Part shown: one piece after another, positions 49,580 to 56,702 of the stretch
Layout: every line of letters begins with the position of its first letter
Numbering within the stretch: position 1 is the first letter of the stretch
Source of the DNA: Anaerolineae bacterium
GTDB lineage: Bacteria > Chloroflexota > Anaerolineae > Aggregatilineales > Phototrophicaceae
DNA length: 64,000 bases
NCBI GenBank assembly: GCA_022843385.1
Contig: JALHNT010000027.1
Span: 40,314-104,313, forward strand
Direction: 5' to 3'
Translations under genes and position numbers: made by a program
Notes under the pieces: model-generated
The model's database searches: none
Seen by the model: only the letters and a program-made list of their open reading frames with translations
What the model was told of the DNA's origin: nothing

Positions 49580-49612
49580 GGGCGTGAGACTGAAAAGTCC
49601 ACGCCCTTTTTA
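49580..49612 (+). terminator. Rho-independent terminator with internal GACT-GAAA-AGTC hairpin
   Basis: GGGCGTG pairs with CACGCCC, with an inner GACT/AGTC pair around GAAA, then a T tract. It lies 38 bp before the next gene, so it may end the HTH transcript or act as an attenuator. Confidence 0.88.
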
Positions 49613-49649
49613 TTTGTCTAGGTCTGTCGGGTACAAGGTGAGAAAAATA

Positions 49650-49898
49650 ATGGTTGAGACGCTGCTCACGAATCGCGAAATTCTCTTCACCGACAACGGG
49701 CTGGCGATGGTGCATGAGGCGCTGGATGACCTCCACAACGCCGCCAGCGAAGGCGAGATCGAACTGGTTACAACGCTCGACAACCGCGAACTGGTCAACT
49801 GGCTGCGCGAGCTGGTGTTCACGGCGCAGGAAACCATTGTGGAAATCGAGAAGCGCAGCGCCTATCGCCAGGAGCCATACCTGCGACTGGTGAAGTAG
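49650..49898 (+). CDS. Small hypothetical protein
   Basis: An 82-aa acidic, helical, cytosolic protein (TLLTNREILFTDNGLAMVHEALDDLHNAASEGEIELVTTLDNRELVNWLRELV). AAGGTGAG precedes ATG 49650, which is preferred over an upstream start at 49473 that would run through the terminator hairpin. No recognised domain. The high density of conserved-looking hydrophobic and charged positions and the good start signals make it a likely real gene. Confidence 0.65.
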   Translation: MVETLLTNREILFTDNGLAMVHEALDDLHNAASEGEIELVTTLDNRELVNWLRELVFTAQETIVEIEKRSAYRQEPYLRLVK

Positions 49899-50249
49899 GT
49901 CGGCGGGCGGACGGCGCGTTCGCCCCCACCTCATGGAACCCGCGTGACGGGTTGGTCGTCTGTAGGTTAGAATAACGAACAGCATCGTATCGAGTTTCAA
50001 AGTTTTGGGTTACTGGTTTCTATTGTAAGTCGGGATAAATCATGATGGATTACTCGTCCGGCGGGTGTAAACGCCCCCGCCGCTGCATGATGAGGAAGCC
50101 CTGTGCAAAGCGGGTGTTGGCTCGGCTTCCTCATCGGTATGGATATTAAAACCCAGGTGGCGAGTGATAAACCCCACTTAACAAAATTGCGTTATACTAT
50201 ATGTGTGAAAATTCGCGCAATGCGAGCGGAGTTTTTTGAGGGTGTTATC
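49899..50249 (+). other. 350-bp leader region with two strong inverted repeats upstream of the HNH gene
   Basis: No gene is visible. GGCGGG...CCCGCC (about 50060-50082) and a perfect 12-bp inverted repeat GATGAGGAAGCC (50089-50100) / GGCTTCCTCATC (50124-50135) lie 115-190 bp before the HNH gene. There is no T tract, so these are not classical terminators. A TATACT -10-like element is at 50193-50198. Confidence 0.5.
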
Positions 50250-50807
50250 GTGTCCACTGCTGTTCTCTCGAAGGGGCGGGTCCTACTGCTCAATGGGAGC
50301 AATTGGGAACCGTTAGCGGTCATTTCGGTGCCGCGCGCCATCAATCTGATTCTGTCGGAAAAAGCGGTTGTCATCGAGCAGTCCGGCCATTTCCTGCAAA
50401 CCATCCGCGATAAGTTCCCGGTGCCTTCGGTCATCGCGCTGCGAACGTTCATCAATGTCCCCCGGCGGCAAGCCCACTGGAGCCGCAAAGGGGTGTTGGT
50501 GCGCGACAATTACACCTGCATCTACTGCGGGGTGCAGCCCGGCTCGATGTTGAAAGGCAAGCTGTTGAACAAGCACGACTTCACCGTCGATCACATCCTG
50601 CCCAAGTCGCGCAATGGCAAGGATACCTGGTCGAATACGGCCTGTGCCTGTTACACCTGTAATCATAAGAAGGGCGACAAGCTGCCCAACGAGATTGGCA
50701 TGAAGCTCCGCTGGGAGCCGAAGATGCCGCGCACCAGCTACCTGGTCATCGCCATTGGCACGGGGCCGGATGCCTGGAAACGTTATATCGAAATCCATCG
50801 TGACTGA
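50250..50807 (+). CDS. HNH endonuclease family protein
   Basis: A 185-aa protein from GTG 50250 (GAGG 8 nt upstream); ATG 50220 is an alternative start. The C-terminal half holds an HNH domain: YTCIYCGVQPG, FTVDHILPKSRNGKDTWSN and CACYTCNHKKGDKLPNE give two CxxC zinc pairs plus the catalytic DH and N. The N-terminal ~85 residues (LLLNGSNWEPLAVISVPRAINLILSEKAVVIEQ) match the group common in Chloroflexota, Cyanobacteria and Actinobacteria, whose cellular role is unknown. A terminator follows immediately. Confidence 0.88.
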   Translation: MSTAVLSKGRVLLLNGSNWEPLAVISVPRAINLILSEKAVVIEQSGHFLQTIRDKFPVPSVIALRTFINVPRRQAHWSRKGVLVRDNYTCIYCGVQPGSMLKGKLLNKHDFTVDHILPKSRNGKDTWSNTACACYTCNHKKGDKLPNEIGMKLRWEPKMPRTSYLVIAIGTGPDAWKRYIEIHRD

Positions 50808-50809
50808 CA

Positions 50810-50841
50810 ACAGAGGCGGTACCCCCGACCTCTGTTTTTTT
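50810..50841 (+). terminator. Rho-independent terminator after the HNH gene
   Basis: ACAGAGG pairs with CCTCTGT around a 12-nt loop and runs into seven T. Confidence 0.9.
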
Positions 50842-50846
50842 GTCCC

Positions 50847-51257
50847 ATGACCACCCGCAGTCGCTATCTGCTGGCGCTGCTGCTGGTATTCGCACTGGGG
50901 CTGCCGACTCGCCTGCTCCCCCAGGATCAGTTGCCGGCTTTCTGTTATGCCTATGTCGGCGACGCGCTCTGGGCGCTGGCGATCTTCCTCGGACTGGGCG
51001 TCCTGTTCCCGGCGGCGCAGCTCCGCACCCGGTTGCTGACTGCGCTGGGTATCGCCTACACCATCGAACTGACCAACCTGATCCAGACCGATTGGCTGAA
51101 CGCGCTGCGCCAGATCAAACTGCTGGCGCTGGTGTTGGGCTTCACCTTCCAGTGGAGCGATGTCGCCGCCTACACGGTTGGCATTGGCGTGGGCGGCATC
51201 ATCGAGTATGTCTGGCTGCGCCGCACTGACACCCATGACCGGCCCGCCTCAAGCTAG
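50847..51257 (+). CDS. DUF2809 membrane protein
   Basis: A 136-aa protein with four membrane helices matching DUF2809: LLVFALGLPTRLLPQDQLPAF, YVGDALWALAIFLGLGVLF, AYTIELTNLIQTDWLNALR and DVAAYTVGIGVGGIIEYV. The ATG lies 5 bp after a terminator T tract with no visible ribosome-binding site, so translation may be leaderless or the start may lie elsewhere. Its last 26 codons are within a 116-bp segment repeated exactly 1000 bp downstream. Confidence 0.82.
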   Translation: MTTRSRYLLALLLVFALGLPTRLLPQDQLPAFCYAYVGDALWALAIFLGLGVLFPAAQLRTRLLTALGIAYTIELTNLIQTDWLNALRQIKLLALVLGFTFQWSDVAAYTVGIGVGGIIEYVWLRRTDTHDRPASS

Positions 51258-51295
51258 CGACGGTCTACCCCGGCGTCAACATCAGCCGCAACCCG
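51180..51295 (+). repeat. 116-bp exact direct repeat, copy 1
   Basis: Identical by eye to 52180-52295. It covers the 3' end of the DUF2809 gene and 38 bp beyond. The offset is exactly 1000 bp. The copies bracket an IS3-type remnant and a DUF4279 gene. Confidence 0.92.
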
Positions 51296-51397
51296 CTCCG
51301 CAGCTATCAGCAGGCTTATGACCGGCTGCACAACCGCTTGCAGGAGATCGCCACCGTCGCTGGCGTGGCGGCAAGCCGCGAGGGATTAGACCTCTGA

Positions 51398-51583
51398 GTG
51401 ATTAAAGAAGAGGAGGTGGATTTGCCCGAATACGCGGACTTCCACGAGGCTTATCGGTCAATTGGGCGCTTTCTGGAGGAAGTGTATGCCCACAAGCGCA
51501 TTCACTCGGCATTGGGCTACCTGACACCCACCGAATTTGAGGAAGATTGCTTGGCTCAACAGTCAGAACCCGTACTAAAATAA
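51398..51583 (+). pseudogene. IS3-type transposase remnant (C-terminal 61 codons)
   Basis: The frame reads IKEEEVDLPEYADFHEAYRSIGRFLEEVYAHKRIHSALGYLTPTEFEED, the conserved C-terminal end of IS3-family OrfB (rve integrase). Everything upstream of it, including the first two catalytic Asp residues, is missing. The bases after the stop (ATCCAACTTTTTGGGGGCAC, 51601-51620, then TACA) look like the IS terminal repeat. The element is therefore truncated at its 5' side and cannot move by itself. Confidence 0.85.
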
Positions 51584-51631
51584 GCACAGGCATTTTTGTA
51601 TCCAACTTTTTGGGGGCACTACAGGTAAATC

Positions 51632-52087
51632 ATGGATCAAACAGACACAAATAACAATGAGTATACAGTAGTAAGTTTTCGAATCTTTAACCCAGATTTA
51701 GATCCAATTAACGTAAGCCAAGAATTGGAGCTAACCCCAGAACACATGCATAATCGAGGAGATTTCCCTAAAGGAAATCCAAGATATGCCCCGTATAAAC
51801 ATGGCATGTGGATTTTGCGTTCCAAATTGCCAGGGCAAAAGCCGCTAGACGAACATTTGAAAGATATCTTGTCGGTACTTGAGCCGAAAAAAGAAATTAT
51901 CTTAAAATTGGCGAAGAACTATACGGTAGATTTTTACTGTTCTCTGTTTGAACAAAATGGATTTAATCTGTCACCAGAGATTCTTGCAGGTATTTCTGAT
52001 ATTGGTGCCGCATTGGGAGTATCATTCTCCGCCTTCATCGAAGATGATGGTGATGTTGTTGGTCAAGACGAAACGGAACAAGAGTGA
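51632..52087 (+). CDS. DUF4279 protein (possible immunity protein), AT-rich
   Basis: A 151-aa protein matching DUF4279: YTVVSFRIFNPDLDPINVSQELELTPEHMHNRGDFPKGN near the N-terminus and a C-terminal GAALGVSFSAFIEDDGD. DUF4279 proteins are often found in polymorphic-toxin immunity loci, but no toxin is adjacent. The base composition is much more AT-rich than the surrounding genome, and it sits next to an IS3 remnant inside a bounded 1-kb insertion. This suggests horizontal acquisition. Confidence 0.8.
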   Translation: MDQTDTNNNEYTVVSFRIFNPDLDPINVSQELELTPEHMHNRGDFPKGNPRYAPYKHGMWILRSKLPGQKPLDEHLKDILSVLEPKKEIILKLAKNYTVDFYCSLFEQNGFNLSPEILAGISDIGAALGVSFSAFIEDDGDVVGQDETEQE

Positions 52088-52116
52088 TGCTCAATTGGAT
52101 AAAGAAAGGTTTTGTG

Positions 52117-52170
52117 CGAATCGCGCTCACTCAACTCTGACTTTCCCCAACCCTTCTCTAACCTCGCGCC
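52117..52170 (+). repeat. Family C dispersed repeat, copy 2
   Basis: CGAATCGCGCTCACTCAACT, then CTGACTTTCCCC and AACCCTTCTCTAACCTCG. It ends 9 bp before the second copy of the 116-bp direct repeat. Confidence 0.6.
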
Positions 52171-52179
52171 GACACCATC

Positions 52180-52295
52180 GGCATTGGCGTGGGCGGCATC
52201 ATCGAGTATGTCTGGCTGCGCCGCACTGACACCCATGACCGGCCCGCCTCAAGCTAGCGACGGTCTACCCCGGCGTCAACATCAGCCGCAACCCG
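52180..52295 (+). repeat. 116-bp exact direct repeat, copy 2
   Basis: A second copy of the 3' end of the DUF2809 gene without the rest of the gene. See 51180-51295. Confidence 0.92.
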
Positions 52296-52355
52296 ATCAA
52301 CCGGACAGACACAGATGGTACGCTTTTAGGACTTATGCAGAGGGAGGAAATGTAA

Positions 52356-52730
52356 ATGCACCGAAATCAATTTGTTGTGCTTTCACTGGTTTTAGTTAGC
52401 GGCATATTGACGGTGAAATTCATAGGGGATGTCTTTGAATATCCCACTCACCCTCTTATGATTGCTACTTTATTCGCAGTGTTGTTGTCGTTTGGAGATC
52501 TCAGGAATTTGCCCCCAGACCCGGAAATATTCGATGATGTTTCAAAACGGCTATTTCGAATTGCCGCGATAGGCCTCGTGATTTGTTTGGTAGCAAATCT
52601 CTTTTTTCCTGCATCCGGTATAGTTACAACAATTCTCACTTGGGTTATTGGTCATGCCGCAGTTGTTGCACTAAAGGGTAGTTATACATGTTCGGTGATT
52701 ATCAGCAGATTACAGAAGCTGAAACCATGA
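52356..52730 (+). CDS. Small membrane protein of unknown function, AT-rich
   Basis: A 124-aa protein with about four hydrophobic segments (FVVLSLVLVSGILTVKFIG; LMIATLFAVLLSFG; IAAIGLVICLVANLFF; IVTTILTWVIGHAAVVAL). GGGAGGAAATGTAA precedes the ATG. No family was recognised. The AT-rich composition links it to the DUF4279 and following genes as a foreign-looking block. Confidence 0.6.
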   Translation: MHRNQFVVLSLVLVSGILTVKFIGDVFEYPTHPLMIATLFAVLLSFGDLRNLPPDPEIFDDVSKRLFRIAAIGLVICLVANLFFPASGIVTTILTWVIGHAAVVALKGSYTCSVIISRLQKLKP

Positions 52731-52752
52731 TTAAATGTCTGAGACTGTATCG

Positions 52753-53181
52753 CTAAGAAGAAGACCGAGTATCCCTTGCGCGTTTTTCATTAAGGAGCAA
52801 TTCTTGAATTACCGACTCACGAACACCCAGTTTCCGATACTCGTCAACTAAATCACTTGGGTAAAGAGGGGCCCCATCAGTATCGGGCTGAAATCTATTT
52901 TGGACAAAAAGAAAAAGCTCCTCCATAATTTGATCTTTGTAATCGTGTAGCAGTTCTTCTAAAGGAATACGTAGAACTTCAGTGGAAAAGCGATTGGGTA
53001 TTGCAAGATGTGTTTCTCCCCTTCGTATAATCTCGCTCATGGGTTCGGGGTTACCCTCAAGCTGTACCCCCAGCAGTTTGAATTGACGTTCAAGCTCTTG
53101 ATGCGTGACCAGGCTAAGGGTTGTGGTCACAATTCCATTCTGACCATAACAGGTGGCTTTTTGTCTAAACTGGATAGACAC
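52753..53181 (-). CDS. Hypothetical cytosolic protein, AT-rich
   Basis: A 142-aa protein with a GTG start (AGGA 6 nt upstream) and a Leu/Glu-rich helical C-terminal half (LVDEYRKLGVRESVIQELLLNEKRARD). No recognised domain. The frame is long and well supported for this AT-rich block, so it is probably real. It is convergent with the small membrane protein gene. Confidence 0.55.
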   Translation of the reverse strand: MSIQFRQKATCYGQNGIVTTTLSLVTHQELERQFKLLGVQLEGNPEPMSEIIRRGETHLAIPNRFSTEVLRIPLEELLHDYKDQIMEELFLFVQNRFQPDTDGAPLYPSDLVDEYRKLGVRESVIQELLLNEKRARDTRSSS

Positions 53182-53349
53182 TTGATGTCCTTTTGCATAC
53201 GTTATGGTAGCGCCACGATTCCTGGAACAAGCCCCGGAGGCAAATCAGATCAACTCCGCAAGCCCTCGGTGCCAGAATGAAACAACTTGGCTTACAAGTT
53301 CAGTGTAGACTCGAAAATAAGGGCTGCCAAGTGTGCCAGAATAGCTGCT

Positions 53350-53375
53350 CGAATCGCGCTCCCTCAACCCGAATC
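53350..53375 (+). repeat. Family C dispersed repeat, partial copy
   Basis: CGAATCGCGCTCCCTCAACC-CGAATC matches the first half of the other copies. It lies just downstream of the GT39-like gene end, which is on the other strand. Confidence 0.5.
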
Positions 53376-53406
53376 GACAGTCTTAGACGATAGCCAACCT
53401 GCCGTT

Positions 53407-55392
53407 TCAGCGCACGGTGATGGGCAGCGCCAGCGCATCGCTGCCATCCGCCAGCGTCAGCCGCGCCCCGCTGGTGAAGTCATACAGCCCGATCCGCAGT
53501 TGATACGCGCCGGGCGGGGTTTCCGGCGGGAGGGTCAGCGTCCAATCGGCACCGATCAACAGCTCGGTTGGATCATCCCAGTTCAGCGTCAGGCGTCCGG
53601 CTTGAGCCGGATTACCGTCGGCCTGGGCAATCGGCTGGGGATCAGCAGCGGCAGTCAGGTGGATGAACAGCGAGTAATTGGTAGCGGGGCGACGCAGGCT
53701 GCGCCAGTACGGGCGGAAGATCAGGCTGTCGCCCGGTTGCAGCGTATTACTGGACAGATCGTATCCCACCAATTGAATCTGATCGCCGTAGCGGGCAACG
53801 GCACTGAAGGCAGGTGGCTGCATCCGGTAGAAGTAGACGGTGTCACCTTCCATCTGAGGCGAGGCGGGGAAGGTCTTGAGCAGCGTCAGGCTGTCCAGAA
53901 AAGCCTGCCCTTCGGGGGTGGCGAAGTGTTTGAGCCGGTCATCCTCGTCCAGCGTGAAGTAATCGATGTCGCGTTCCACATACTGCGATGGCGCGCTGAC
54001 GACGATCTGTTCTGCTCCTTCGAACCACCAGACAAAACTCTTGACGCCATCATAACCACTCCAGGGGCGATTCCAGGTGTGGGCTAACCGACTATCGGGC
54101 GGGACGAGGATGATGCCGTCCAGCGGAATGTTCTCATCTGCCCACTTCCAGAGGATGGATTGCGAGGCAGTTTTCTGAAATTGACGCACCAGCTCCAGGT
54201 TGCCGGTCAGCAGCGGCGGGAGGGCGAACCCGGCCACCACCAGCGACAGCAGCAGCGGCGCATAAACCGTCAGGCGCGGCTGATGAATGCTGGCCCAAGC
54301 CTGAACCGTCCAGACGATCTGCGCCAGCGCCGCCCCCCACACTGCCACCAGCCCGACCGTCAGCGGCAGGGTGTGGCGGATTTTGCCGGCTTCCAGCGAC
54401 ACCTCGCTGAATTGCGATACGATCACGATGGCGACGGCGCAATAGATGGCGATCAACCCCAGATAACGCAGCTCCAGCGTCCGCCATCCCCGCCGGCGGC
54501 TGATGCCGTAGGCGATCAGGCCGAGGCCGAAGGTGACCAGCGACAAAGCAGTGCCGATGGGGAGGAGGCTGAAAGCCCAGTTATTGCTGTTGAACAAGCC
54601 GTTGATGATCTCGCCCAGGCTGATGTCACGGGCGCTTTCGGCCTCGCGGTTGGAGAGGGTGAGCGCTCCATAACCGGCCACCAGATAGAACGCCGCCGCC
54701 AGACCCAGCAGCAGGTAGAGCGCCAGCCAGGGCAGCATCCGGCGCGGCTGACGACGGAACAGCGCCAGCCCCACCCAGATCGACGGGATCAGGGCGTAGA
54801 CTGCCGGATACTTCAGATACACTGCGGCCAGCCCGGCTACTAGGCTGAGCAGCAGCCAGCGCGGCGATGTGTCGCGCCAGGCCAGGCAGGCCGCCAGCAG
54901 ACTGAGGGCGCAGGCCAGGAACACGAACGGGTCGGGGATCGCCAGATTGCTGCTCTCGACCACCAGCGGCGACAGCGCCCAGATAGCCCCGGCCCACCAC
55001 CCGGCCAGCCGCCCGCCCAATACCCAGCCCAGCCCAGCCACCAGCAGCGTCGTCACCAGGCTGGCGATGACCGCTGTCAGCCGCAAGCCATAGAGATAGT
55101 CTGGGGCGAGAACCCAGGGGCGTGTGCGAAAGGCTTCGACGATGGGCTGCACCCCCATGTTGAGCCAGATGTACAGCGGCGGATAGCCTTGCAGCCAGTT
55201 AGTGATGGCGCTGTTATCTTCCAGCCCGCGCCAGTCGCGCGCCATCAGATACATGTTGTTCTCGTCGGCATAATCGAGATAGGGCAGGTAACGGTCAAAG
55301 GTCAGCCAGCGCGGGATCAGCGCCAGACCGATCAGCGTCACAACCATCACCACCATCATCCATTGACTGCGCATCCGTTTTGCCACTTCCAC
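53407..55392 (-). CDS. GT39-like polytopic membrane glycosyltransferase, paralogue 2
   Basis: A 661-aa protein with the same architecture as 16383-18359: an acidic first-loop motif (YLDYADENNMYLMARDW), about ten helices and a C-terminal beta-rich domain (NYSLFIHLTAAADPQPIAQADGNPAQ...GAYQLRIGLYDFTSGARL) closely similar to that of its paralogue. Probably a polyprenyl-phosphate-sugar-dependent transferase for surface glycans. The GTG start at 55392 or ATG at 55374 are both possible. It lies 37 kb from its paralogue. Confidence 0.8.
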   Translation of the reverse strand: MEVAKRMRSQWMMVVMVVTLIGLALIPRWLTFDRYLPYLDYADENNMYLMARDWRGLEDNSAITNWLQGYPPLYIWLNMGVQPIVEAFRTRPWVLAPDYLYGLRLTAVIASLVTTLLVAGLGWVLGGRLAGWWAGAIWALSPLVVESSNLAIPDPFVFLACALSLLAACLAWRDTSPRWLLLSLVAGLAAVYLKYPAVYALIPSIWVGLALFRRQPRRMLPWLALYLLLGLAAAFYLVAGYGALTLSNREAESARDISLGEIINGLFNSNNWAFSLLPIGTALSLVTFGLGLIAYGISRRRGWRTLELRYLGLIAIYCAVAIVIVSQFSEVSLEAGKIRHTLPLTVGLVAVWGAALAQIVWTVQAWASIHQPRLTVYAPLLLSLVVAGFALPPLLTGNLELVRQFQKTASQSILWKWADENIPLDGIILVPPDSRLAHTWNRPWSGYDGVKSFVWWFEGAEQIVVSAPSQYVERDIDYFTLDEDDRLKHFATPEGQAFLDSLTLLKTFPASPQMEGDTVYFYRMQPPAFSAVARYGDQIQLVGYDLSSNTLQPGDSLIFRPYWRSLRRPATNYSLFIHLTAAADPQPIAQADGNPAQAGRLTLNWDDPTELLIGADWTLTLPPETPPGAYQLRIGLYDFTSGARLTLADGSDALALPITVR

Positions 55393-55750
55393 CCGCCATC
55401 ATTGACGGTCTAGTATACTAGCACAGTCAGCAGTCAATATGCCCCACCACTACACCAGCCGTCAGTACAAGGCACGAATCATTCTCCCTCAATCTCGATT
55501 TTCCCTAACGGGTCTCTAACCCCGCGCCCTCCGGCAGTTAGCCCAGTATTGCTGCCCTGCTGGGAAATTCATCTACTGGACGAAGCGCAGTGCTGTGCTA
55601 TCGCCCCGCGATCTATCAGGTCGTGACCTGACTTGTGAACCGCCGCACAAGCGCATGAATAGCGGGTGAGTCTTGTTTGCCCGCTCTCCCCATTTCGTCT
55701 ACACTCTGGTCGTAATATTGTTCTTGAATAAGGTTTCTTGGAACAGGTGG
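55393..55750. other. 358-bp intergenic region with a family C repeat
   Basis: A divergent spacer between the GT39-like gene and livG. It contains the third family C repeat (55475-55528: CGAATCATTCTCCCTCAATC, then TCGATTTTCCCTAACGG and GTCTCTAACCCCG). No gene, clear promoter or RNA was recognised in the rest. Confidence 0.55.
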
Positions 55751-56527
55751 ATGGCGGCACAACCCTCTAAATTACACGTTGACCATATCTCCCTCAGCTT
55801 CGGCGGCATTCGCGCTCTGAATGACATTGAGTTCAGCGTGCGCCAGGGTGAAATCCTGGCTGTGATCGGGCCGAATGGCGCGGGCAAGACCAGCCTCATC
55901 AACAGCATCAACGGCTTTTATCACCCACAGGAAGGCGCAGTGCGCTTTGAAGGGCAGGACATCACCGATCTGCCAGCTTACAAACGCGCCCAGCGCGGCA
56001 TCTCGCGCACCTTCCAGAACATCGCCCTTTATACCAACATGACCACGCTCGACAACCTGATGGCCGCCCGTCATATCCACATGAAGGCCAACCTGCTGAC
56101 CGGCGCGTTGTTCTGGGGTTCAGCCCGCAACGAGGAGATCGAACACCGGCGCACGGTTGAGACGATCATCGAATTCCTGGAGATGGAAGCCATCCGCAAG
56201 ACCACCGTCGGCAATCTGAGTTACGGTCTGCGCAAGCGGGTCGAACTGGGGCGGGCGCTGGCGCTGGAGCCAACGCTGCTGCTGCTGGATGAGCCGATGG
56301 CCGGGATGAATGTCGAAGAGAAAGAGGATATGGCGCGCTTCATCCTCGATATTCACGAACGCCAGGGCATGACCATCATGCTGATCGAGCATGATATGGG
56401 GCTGGTGATGGATATTTCGCAGCGGGTGGTGGCGCTGGACTTCGGACGCAAGATCGCCGAAGGCACACCGGACGAGATCAAGCGCAATGATGCCGTGATT
56501 AAGGCGTATCTGGGACAAGAGGCGTAA
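55751..56527 (+). CDS. livG: Branched-chain amino acid-type ABC transporter ATPase (LivG-like)
   Basis: A 258-aa ABC ATPase. Walker A is VIGPNGAGKTSLINS, the signature is LSYGLRKRVELGRAL (LSYG variant of LSGGQ), and Walker B is TLLLLDEPMAGM, with LIEHDMGLVM as the switch His. The N-terminal FGGIRALNDIEFSVRQGEI and C-terminal long LivG-type tail fit the HAAT family. The start at 55751 (GTGG and GGAAC upstream) is preferred over an N-terminally extended frame from 55673. First gene of the liv-type cluster. Confidence 0.9.
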   Translation: MAAQPSKLHVDHISLSFGGIRALNDIEFSVRQGEILAVIGPNGAGKTSLINSINGFYHPQEGAVRFEGQDITDLPAYKRAQRGISRTFQNIALYTNMTTLDNLMAARHIHMKANLLTGALFWGSARNEEIEHRRTVETIIEFLEMEAIRKTTVGNLSYGLRKRVELGRALALEPTLLLLDEPMAGMNVEEKEDMARFILDIHERQGMTIMLIEHDMGLVMDISQRVVALDFGRKIAEGTPDEIKRNDAVIKAYLGQEA

Positions 56528-56702
56528 CGATGCTGGTGGCGAGTCCAGCCCTCACCCCAAACCCCTCTCCCACAGGGCGAGAGGCTTCCCAACGATTCCC
56601 TCACGACGGCTCTCTTTCTACCAATGGGAGAATGGGGCGGGAGATGAGAGCGAAAAGGCATGCCTTTTCAGCAGGTGATTTGACGAGCAAGGATATGAGG
56701 CT

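Noticed and set aside
51258..51397. A frame reading LATVYPGVNISRNP...AYDRLHNRLQEIA upstream of the IS3 remnant
   Set aside because: It has no start codon and is cut at both sides; probably a gene fragment, but the family could not be recognised, so it is not listed as a feature.
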